From NCBI GenBank assembly GCA_013397435.1, contig VZRG01001054.1, forward strand, positions 157,239-221,238: 64,000 nt of DNA, read 5' to 3'. The notes under the pieces were generated by a model, which saw only the letters and a list, made by a program, of their open reading frames with translations, was not told the DNA's origin and did no database searches. The DNA comes from Erythrocercus mccallii. Lineage: Eukaryota; Chordata; Aves; Passeriformes; Dicruridae. Positions 54,801-64,000 of the stretch are shown one piece after another (the stretch's first letter is position 1; each line of letters starts with the position of its first letter). The translations under genes and the position numbers were made by a program.

Positions 54801-56460
54801 TAGCTACTTAAATTTTTTCCCCCCCAGCTATGGCCAAATCTCTCTGGATTTAGCAGCACAGCAAAGATTTAACAGAAAGTTTAAATGGGAAAAGCATATG
54901 AGAGGAGAAATTTAGGATAAGATTCTGTGCCTGTTAACTGATGGCATTTATGAATTATAGCTGAGAGATGTCATATCAGTGGAAATGGAAAACAGCTTAG
55001 TGGATTATAAAAATACCCTCTATAAACCATTTTAATGCCTAATTTTTTTAAGTCTCTTATGGTAGGTGTCATAAAAATGAATTCTAGCAGAAAGGATAAA
55101 ATTTTTCCCTCGGTAAACTGGCTAACTGGTGATTAGAAGCTGTCAGGGAGAACAAACTCTTGACAAGGCTGAGGTGGAGTTTGGCTGAGGACAGCAGTCT
55201 CCCGTTTCTGGGGAGGTGAGTTTGCTTGTGGGTGAAGCAGATCCAAACCTGCAGGGTGAAAATCCCTGCAGCCCAATGCCCTCCCCTCCCAAGGAGGCAG
55301 TTCCTGATGGCTGGTAGGAGAGGAGCACTGAGGAGTGAGTGGTGAGGGCTCAGCTGTGGGGCAGGAATTACAGTTTTGGGGCAGCTCATGAAAGGAAATC
55401 ACAAAGAGGCGCCACAACCCTGGAGGACACAGTCAGGATTGTTGGAAACTGCAGTTATGGGTATGAGACAGGAGAGTGCAAAAAGTTGCCTGTGGAATGT
55501 CTTGGAAAGAGCCATGAGGTGATGCTGGACAGAAAGATCCATCCTGGTGCCTGCCAGGCTGCAGTGACTTTGATTCCACCACTTTCTTGAGTACTGAATA
55601 GATTTAAAATTAAACCTGTAGGAAAGGGAGCTGCAGCTCTGCTCTGCCCTGTGAAAGAGGTGCTTTAGTTGCCCACTGCCCACTGTTTTCTGGTCATTTC
55701 AGAGAGGTTCCTCACTCCTCTGTAGCCCCTGCATGCCTTCTGTCCCCTCCTGTGCCTCATTTTGAAAAGCTCAGCCAAGGCTTGATTCTGGGTTGGGATA
55801 TTTAAGGCTGCACTGTTTTGCAGCACGTATCCGAGCTGCTTGTGTAGGAAAGGGTAAATGACCTACCTCTCCCTGTCCTTTGCCAGGCTGCTTCCTGGGA
55901 TCCATTCAAAGGCTCTTATTCTTTCGCTGCCTTTGAAGGCTTTGTGTCAGTCTTCCCCACAGATCCTTGTACCTCAGGCCTCTTTTGTGGGTTTTTTCCA
56001 GAAAAAATCTGCATGTGGGATAGAAATGGCATTACCTTTCCCAACGGGAGCCCACAGCTCATAGCAGAACTGCCTTGGCAATGTGTCATTGGGACCGTCA
56101 GGCTGTTTCCACAGGGAGGCAGGATTTAGTGTCTGGGCTCCAGCTGAGCACCAGTGCAGGAAAGGCAATTTTCCAAATTAAATTGCACGATCCAGGATGC
56201 TGAGCAGCTTACTTCTGGGTCCTGCTCTCTGCGAGGGACTTCATGGTGACGTGAGCTGAAGGGATGAGTAACAGACTTCAAACTGAAAGCTCACCAAAAA
56301 AATCTCCTGCAGAATAATCCAAGGGCAACCTGCAACCGAGTTCTCCAAGATCCAGTTGGGCTGGGAGTGTGTTTTCAGTCACAGAGAGATGAGCTGTCTT
56401 GCCTCTTGGCTTTTTTTGTTCTCTTATATAAATCAACCAAGGGCTGACTATAAAATGAAT

Positions 56461-56474
56461 GGGGGGGGGGGGGG
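56461..56474. repeat. 14-nt poly-G tract
   Basis: Fourteen consecutive G in GRIA1 intron 2. Such runs are prone to slippage and to sequencing error, so the exact length is uncertain. Confidence 0.85.
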
Positions 56475-59044
56475 AAGTGGGATTTCTCTGGCCCCTTTCC
56501 TTCCTTTCCCATTACCTGTTTCCTGTAGATGGCCCAGGTATGAATCTTCATCTGTCCACCTTGCACCAAAGGTACCCTCAGAGAGGAAGAGATCTTAGGA
56601 ACACTTGATTCACATTTGAGTTTTCACAGAGAAAAGCAGAGGAAAGAAAATGCGGGAAATGTCTTCTGATTACAAGGCGTTCTCATTAAAAGCTGGAGGC
56701 ATTATTCAGAGACTGTAGTGGAGTAGTGACTTTTTACAGTTCTGTAGTATCAGAGAACTTGGGGGCTTGGCTAGCTCAGTAGTCAGGTTATGCTCTGGGA
56801 GATCATTTTTGTTTTGACAGAGTGTTCCCAGCCCAGCTCTCTTGGAAACTTGAGCAGACTGTGCCCCAAGAAGACAGTAAATAAGTACATTGTGAAAACT
56901 TATCAGCACTGTTAAGCCCATCGAGTGTTTATTAAAAATCAGAGCTGCTGGTTTAGTCGGGTGGCTTTGCTGTGCCTGTGTAAGAGCCTGGCTCAGAGTG
57001 CAGAAGCAGCTGCTGTTTGGGATTTCAGGACACCTTTTGCCTTGCCATCACCTGCTGATCGTGGTAAACACCCTGTTCTCTTTGCTTCCACTATTGCACA
57101 TTCTCTGCTCTCTGCCATGTTTTTGTCAGAAACTGAGTGGGTTGCAAAGTCATTCTTTGGATGTGCCTATAGTTGCCTACCAAGCCAAATGGAAATCTCT
57201 TTAGTACTTCCTTTTGAGGAAGTGCTCCAAAATGATCCTTAGGACTATCCATTTTGGAGGACTGGAAAAAGAAATCAAACTGTATTGTCTGGAATTTCTG
57301 TAGGAGGTTTCTTTGTGGGGTGTTTTTGGTGGGTTTTTTTTCCTGCTGGGTGCCTACAGTTCCCACCAGAGGCATGGCACATGTGCTTTAATACACATTC
57401 ATGTTGTGCATTAGCATGCAGGGATATTAGAGGAGGTTCTCCAGTGTGGTGAAAAAGCGTAGGCAGAAAATTGATTCCTCGGGAGGTTTCAGCAAAATGG
57501 CATCTTGGGAACTGATCTCCCATCAAATGCAAAATTTCTTTACGTTGATGATTTTGATCCTCGCTCCTTTGTCATAATAACACACAAGGGTTATTACTGT
57601 TATTTTCCAAGATTGTCTTACCAGTTATAAATTCTGAAACAAAACTGGGGAGAATTAAATGGGAAAACTAAAAGGGTGGTGGTAGAAAAATTAACTCCTT
57701 TTGCTTTTCAGATATTTCATTTAACAGCTGTCTCAGAAAAGCTCTCCCACAGGACAGCTCCATCATGTGAAATTCCCAAGGGATATGACAAGTCAAATAA
57801 ATAGTTCATCTGCTAATTAGGTGGCAGGTGGATGATTGCATTTCCTTCTGGGAGGAGGAACCTTTTGGGTGGAAGAATCTCACCCAGATGAGGGAGGATA
57901 TTTTTCAGGTGTGAGCGCAGATGTCCATCAGTGTCTCCCAACCAAAGCAGAGTAGAACAAACACTGACGATTACATTTTGCTAAAGGTGTTTCAAAGGCA
58001 TCATTGCACCCTTCTCTGTGGGAAGAGCTTGCTCTGAGTTCACCCTTGTGAGCAGGAGAGCTGAAAGGAAAGTTAGCAGCAGCAAGGATGCTAAGAGGTG
58101 CTGAAGTCCCAGCAGAGTTACACACAGGGAGGAGGAAAAACCCTGAGGTATTTGTATAATGTCAATCAGTTTTAAGTCCTGTCCTTCAGCCCACCTCAGC
58201 CCTGGGACAGACTTAGACCAGTGCATCATTTTTAGTTTAACCTACACCTTCATTGGTACTATTTCTGTACTTTGGATCCTTTTGTACGTTGTCATTCTTT
58301 ATATTTTTTTTCCTCCATGTGCATTATTCTAGCATGGAATTTGACCATTTCTGCAGAAATCACCTTCTGGCTTGGGTTGGGCACCCCTGCAGACAGCTGT
58401 GCTGGGATGACTGCGCGAGCACACTGTGAGTCCAGGCACTGGGGTGCAGCAGGATCAATGGCACATTCCTGGATTTCAGTGGAAGGAGCACATCTGCTGC
58501 AGGGATGTCCAAGCTCTGTTAAAACACCTAAATCCTGACCAGCATCATGTGCTGCCATGCCAGTCCTGAGCATTCTTTTGGAAATGCCAGTGCAGTTCAC
58601 TGTCATTTTGCAGTACTGTCTCCAAAGGAAGCATGAAAGCAGGTAATCAGAAAAGGATAACATTCTCCTTTTTGAGGTTTCCAGTGTAGTAGGGCTCCAG
58701 TCTGCTTTGTGCTTTAGGGAGGGTTTTTGATAGGTCATGGACAGCCCTCTGTCTGTCTCCCACTCAGAAGAGTGCTCTCCATAAATGCTCCAGCAGAAAT
58801 GAGGTTTGCTGGAGTCTACAGACAGCCTGAAAAAGAAAAAAAAAAGCTCTCAGAAGCATGATCCACATCCTATTCTTCCCCCTCCCCACACACTCATCAC
58901 TGCATCTTCTCCCAGCGGAGCAGTGCTGAAGCCTAAGATACCACATTAAATGTCAGTCATTTAACTACCAGTTATTTTAGCAAATAAGAGTGGGACTATC
59001 TCCCTGGGGTTGACTGAAAATTGTTAAAGGAGGGAACAAAAGGC

Positions 59045-59076
59045 AAGGAAAGAGAAAAGGAGAAGAGAGAAAGGAA
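59045..59076. repeat. 32-nt polypurine tract
   Basis: Thirty-two consecutive A/G bases in a longer purine-biased stretch, 59,026-59,105, interrupted only by single C or T bases. Long purine strands can form triplex or R-loop structures when transcribed. The purine strand here is the GRIA1 sense strand. Confidence 0.8.
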
Positions 59077-60105
59077 CAGAAAGGACAAAGGGAAGCACCA
59101 GGCAGAAGGATTCATGATGCCAGAATCTGAGAGAGAGGAGTCAGAGGAAGGCACCCCAGTGACATCAATGGGCTGGATCCCACCGAGAGCTTCAGGGGAC
59201 ATTAATGAGCCCTTTGTGATGTACCTAAATTACCCAGGCTCATCCTCAAGACTGTGTTCTCACTCAAGTTTCTGATTCTCCTGCTGGTGTCAGCAGCAGC
59301 TCTGCCACTGTCTGCACTTTGCCAGTCGTTGATTTGGAAGGAAACTTCTCCGAGGTGGGGGGATGCTCCTGTGTTTGGGAGATGGCAAAAGAGCTGCTGA
59401 TTAATTCTGTGAGAAGGATGGGAATCCTCCCTTCTTTTGCCTTCCATCGTGCTCCACATTCCTTTCTCCTTGCACTCTGCTCTGGAGTGCAGTTAACCCT
59501 TGGTGGAACAGAAGTGGAGCTGATATCTACATCTTGCCTGTAACAATTGGGAGATCGAGAATCAATTGAGAGTGACATTAGCTCCCTGTGTTGGCAGTGC
59601 AAGTTTTCTCTACAAGTAGAAAACATTCAGGCTGTATTAATAAGCTGTCATCTGGTTGTTCTCATGGGCTGTGTTTGTTACATTCCCTGAGGCTCTGGTG
59701 GTTCTGGCATGGAGGGCTGTATGAGTTTTAAATCTGGAGTCTATCCATGCACGACTTTCAAATTCACATTGGAGAACAGTGGAGGAAGGAAAAAGCAGTT
59801 CTCAAGTCAGAAGAGCACTCACTGTTGGTGTGGGCAGAGAAACCCACAGAGCAGAAAATCCCTTCCAGGAAGCTCTGTTCTCATCCGGAACTGATCAAAA
59901 TAGTCTTTTGAAAGGGTGTGTATGGACTGTGGATATCCTCAGTTACATCAGGGAATAGTCAGACACAGAGCTTTTAATGGCATTACTCCACGTAAGCAAG
60001 AGCAGAACTGGCCCCTTGCTTCAGATTCCCAAACCTGACCACAGGTGATCATCAGGAAGAGTGTGTTATTTCTGAGGAAAAACACGGAAACCCCACAGGA
60101 AAAAT

Positions 60106-60137
60106 CAAACCAAAAAAACCAACAAAACCAAACCAAA
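60106..60137. repeat. A/C-only low-complexity tract
   Basis: Thirty-two consecutive bases contain only A and C, as irregular CAAA and CCAAA units. It is a simple-sequence tract with no gene content. Confidence 0.85.
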
Positions 60138-61519
60138 TCCAACCTTCCTCAAATAATTGAAAAATACTAACTAGATTATTATCCTTAAGTTCTCTATTTA
60201 GTTATATTTTAAAAGGCACACCAAAAGTTGAACTATGCAAAAGACAAAGCAACTGTCTGCATTTTGTGTGAATAGGCCAATTACAATGATAAACTCTCTC
60301 CTCTTAACATCTCATCTGCCTGTCATTTTTAACATGGAAGAGGGAGGGCAGGAAAAGTGAATTTGTACGTGGAGTTTTTGTAATACCCATCAGAAAAAAC
60401 AATGCCTGACAAGCACAGCAGCCCCTTGAGAGCTTAATCATCATTGAAGCCAAGTACAAAAGGAGGAAATAAAACCTTTTGTGAAAGCTGGGGGCTTATT
60501 TAAAGAAATGAGCCAAAGCAGATTCATGCTTTGTCTGGCTTGAGGCTTTTCAGTGTAGATGAGAGCAAACTACTGCATCAGACAAGTTATTTCACATCAT
60601 AGTCCATCAGAGTTTGGACTTTCAATATGCTGCTCTAATATCTTTTACAAACTACCTGTTTTCTCCCAGAAATAATGAAAGGCCCACTCACATGCTGCTG
60701 TAGAAGGCCAAAGTGAAAAGGAGGCTTAAGTTTGCTCTAAGTTCACACCTTATTTTTAATACTGTGCTTGTGTGGATGAAAAATTTGGTTGAATGCATTT
60801 GGTAGTGCATTAACCCTTATCCCTTCAGGGCTGAGCATGCAGAGCATGTTTGTAGAGCAATAGCTGAAAATCCCAGGCTGTGTAGCACAAATGCCAAGTG
60901 ATAAAAGTCCTTATTTGCTGGTTTTACTTGTCATGAGCTATAGAGGAGGCAGCTCTTTTGGAACATAACACAGGAACACAAAAGGTGTTCAGTGAGCACA
61001 ACCAAAGATCAAGCTACCCAGTGCACTGTCTGACAATTGGGTATAGAAGCCATTTAAGAGAGAGTACAAAAGATGCTGCCTCCTACTTTGATGATGTTTA
61101 ATGTAAAGTTTCCTCTGCCAGGGTTTGCATCCAGAGTATTGTGTTTAACAGCCAGCAGCAGAGTAACCCCCTGAATATTAGTGGTCTCAAAATTCATTTA
61201 TACTGAGACTCATCTGGCACAGACAGAGCTCCAGGACTTAATGCTGCATCACTTGGGCAAATGCAGCTCTGCTTTTAAACCCACTGCCTGCTCATTCCTT
61301 GACATTCCCCTAAATCTTGGCTTTTGAGAAATAAAGAACATGTATTAATATTAACTTTTTTCCCCTCTCCAAACCATTCCTGCTTTTATTCATTTCTGTC
61401 AACCCGCTGGCATTCATCTCTTTTTCAGGCTGCACACTCCTGGTGTCCACAGTGTGCCTGAAGTCGTCCATGACCCTGAAAGTTGTTTTAACCTTCTGAT
61501 GCCTTTTTGCATTCCACAG

Positions 61520-61902
61520 TATCCACAGACACGTGCAAGGGTTTTATCTGCTCTTTGGCCCTTTTATGGGTTGGAAACCCTCTGACCTCACCCCTTGCAG
61601 GGCTTGCTGTGTTCTACAAGTTCCTTGAGGTCCTAATTTTGAACGGCACACAGTTCATATCTCTGGGATCTGATCCAATGGGCATGCAAATGGAGGCAGA
61701 TGTAGCACCCATAAATGGGCTGTTTGATCTGGAGGAATCGTTTTTCGAGGCCTCCTTCTCTCCAGGGGGAAGAACTGTTGCATTATGCATGGTCGCTATT
61801 TCCACTGTAAACTCTCCTCTCGTGATTACAGATCTGCCACACTTCCCTCAGTTTCCTCCTCCACTTCCCTTATCCTTTCATATTTCTTGCTCCTTTGCAA
61901 AG
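61520..61902 (+). other. candidate cryptic or cassette exon in GRIA1 intron 2
   Basis: A 383-base segment is preceded by a pyrimidine-rich acceptor (CCTTTTTGCATTCCACAG, with a branch-point-like CTGAT upstream) and followed by a strong donor (AAAG|GTAAGG). It has no stop in one frame across its whole length. That frame is the one reached when the exon is joined to GRIA1 exon 2, which ends with one base of a codon. It would encode about 127 residues with no recognised domain. Because 383 is not a multiple of 3, inclusion would shift the frame of exon 3 and so truncate GluA1. It is longer than most internal exons, and cryptic splice pairs are common in large introns, so this may be coincidence. 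Confidence 0.2.
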
Positions 61903-64000
61903 GTAAGGTGTGCTTCTCTGAAGTCCTCGGGGAGAAGGTATCCTGTCAGGACAAGAACAGGAGCTCCAAGAGCTCCAACAACCTCTGGTGTATCTGATGA
62001 ATGAGGCAGTCCCCTCTTTTCTGCATATGCATTTTGTCCCATCAGCAATGGAGCTGATTTTACTTTCATGTTTAAAAGAAAAGTACATCCACTCATCTCC
62101 CCTCACTGATAGCCGAAGGGAGAGATTTGGTAGCTGGTTTAAATATCTTGTATCACAATAGCCTATTGCTTCAAATTTTATGCCATATGGGAGTAACTCA
62201 GATATCCTGTAGCTTCATCCTGGGTGTAACAAGAATAAGAACTTTATAAGTCTCTTTGGATTGCCTTAGCCTTTTGCATGATTTCTTACTAAGTAATTGA
62301 TTTGGAAAACAGCAGGAATGGCAAAATATGCCCCTAATGGGAGAGCAGTGCATTTTCCATGTCGTTGTTATACATAACTTCCATGTGTATTTAAATGAGT
62401 AGCATCAGCATAGAGCCAGGAGATATTATAGATACTATGTAGAAAAATAAGTGTTCAGGGAGTATCTTATGAATAAAGATAAGAATCATTTGAAGATCTG
62501 ACCTTGCAAACATTTAAGCACAAATCTGTTCCCATAACCTTGCTCGAGCCATTTCCTGCGGGGTGTTGGGTACAAGCCCGTCTCTTCTGTGTGGCAACAT
62601 CCCAAGCCATCCATCCCATCTTTCCTCAGCTCTGTTCCTGCTTCACTAATAAGCCAACTCCAAACATTAAAATGGAGAGAAAGCAGTATTATGGGAATGT
62701 GAGGGGATTGAGAAGTAATTTTCCATTTCTAAAATGATTTTCATTCTGACATTTCCAGAAACATATGGCCCCCTGTTCTGCGAGCCGTTTCTTAGGATGT
62801 GCTGTCCCCCTGCCTTGCTTCCCAGAACTCACAGTCCCCCACACACATGCTCCCACCAACGTGCAGTGCTGCCCAGCGTGGCACTGCAGTCTGTCAGCAG
62901 CAGCAGGGAGGGATCTGTGCATCCCATCCCCTGGGTGCCTCTGCAGCTCAGTCCTTGGTGCTTCAGGAGGTCATTGAGACACACCTCCGTGAGCCTTGAG
63001 GGCTACCAGCCCCAGTTTCATGGGTTTGGACACCTTGAGTTCAAGACAGAGCTCAAGTGCCCCCAAAAAATGCTCCTGTGGTGCTCTGGGCAGCCCTGCA
63101 GCCTGTGCAGGGCTATGAGATGCCACCTCTGCAGCTGCTTGCAGGCTGGAAATTGGAAGAGATTTCACTGAAAACCTTCCTTTTCCCTTTTCCCTCATTT
63201 GCAACATATCTCATAGGACTGAGTAACTGAAGGAATGGTAATGGCAGGGGTTCACCAGTGTTTTATTGGTCTGATTGGTCTGCAGATTCCATGAGCTGCT
63301 GGTGGCAGAGAGGGCAAAAACAGCAGCAGATCCTGCAACAGGAGCTCTGTTGCTAAGGAGAGCCCTGTGCAAGGCAGGAGAGAGAAGTACACAGATATTC
63401 AGAGTACCCCTCTGTCTGCACAGAGCTTCTGTACCCAGCCACTGCAGACAAAAGGGGATTGGGGTAGGAATTTAACCAGCTTCTTGGATTCAGGTAATTG
63501 TATGATCTGTGCTTTTTGTGGCCCTCCTGGATTTTGTGTAAATTCTTTCAGTCAAATTATTATGAAATAGATAAGAAAATGCATGTAGGAAAAGTCTGAA
63601 AATAATCAAACCTGGTTTACTATTGGTCATCCCAAGGAGCATTCCATACTGCACCAAACAACCCCTTTTTGCATTATTTTTCCTGTCCATGCTGGTTTTT
63701 CAGGTAAACGTGGTGTGGGTGTGGGAGTCAGAGCTGAAGGAGGATGTTGCAAAGCTGAAGGAATTGCAGGGCAGGTGATGAGGAAGAAAAAACATCACCT
63801 GCACATCAGGGCTGGGGGGTTTCCACAACAGCAGAGGGTGCAGGGCTGCCTGTGGGCACTGGGGCTGCATCTGAACCAAAGAATGATTTTCAGTCTGTGG
63901 TGGACAGGGCTCTGGCTGCCAAACACCCTCCCAGCAGGGATCCCAGGAGAGACCAGTGTGCAGCACAGCAGCACCTGAGCCTGCCTCTGCTGTGACACCC
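61903..64000 (+). other. GRIA1 intron 2, last part in window
   Basis: No exon-like segment is recognised and no match to GRIA1 exon 3 is seen before the window ends. Overlapping short frames at 62,734-63,207 have no domain. The gene continues beyond 64,000. Confidence 0.75.

Larger units (their letters stand above)
47410..61519 (+). other. GRIA1 intron 2, third part
   Basis: No exon is recognised. Low-complexity features are a run of two and a half imperfect 20-mer repeats (TGTTTGTC-type) at 49,691-49,748, a 21-nt T run at 51,802-51,822, a 14-nt G run at 56,461-56,474, a pure purine tract at 59,045-59,076 and an A/C-only tract at 60,106-60,137. Many frames of 100-190 codons occur at 48,600-50,900 and 52,900-53,700 in overlapping registers on both strands. 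None has a recognisable domain. The stretch 60,150-61,400 is AT-rich and exon-free. Confidence 0.65.

Overview
The window is vertebrate nuclear DNA, most likely from a bird and plausibly a songbird. It holds the 5' end of one recognisable protein-coding gene, GRIA1 (AMPA-type glutamate receptor subunit GluA1), on the + strand. The identification rests on two coding exons that join in phase across GT-AG introns. Together they give an uninterrupted 73-codon N-terminus that matches the GluA1 signal peptide and the start of its amino-terminal domain. The avian assignment is an inference from the few recognisable interspersed repeats, the compact first intron (2.1 kb) and residues that I recall as sauropsid-like. 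It was not tested by a search.

Layout: positions 1 to about 36,560 are upstream intergenic DNA. I find no supportable gene there, only low-complexity tracts, several inverted or tandem repeats and one roughly 0.5-kb block that looks like a retroelement relic. Positions 36,560-37,220 are a CpG island with a TATA-less promoter and the 5' UTR. The UTR region carries a 30-nt alternating GT/GC tract, a pyrimidine mirror repeat and two out-of-frame upstream AUGs. Exon 1 coding sequence is 36,972-37,053, intron 1 is 37,054-39,160 and exon 2 is 39,161-39,298. The rest, 39,299-64,000, is the beginning of intron 2. GRIA1 exon 3 is not present in the window.

Most of the remaining open frames are chance frames in non-coding DNA. 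I see no bacterial-type operon, CRISPR array, tRNA or rRNA, and no previously undescribed multi-gene system. The observations most worth checking are regulatory or structural. They are a cluster of seven GTGACAG motifs ending in a 23-bp perfect palindrome in intron 2 (41,753-42,089), a candidate cassette exon in intron 2 that joins exon 2 in an open frame (61,520-61,902), the overlapping upstream AUGs of GRIA1, a 22-bp perfect palindrome at 20,345, a strong G-quadruplex motif at 28,644, and a palindrome with CACGTG at both ends at 27,482.
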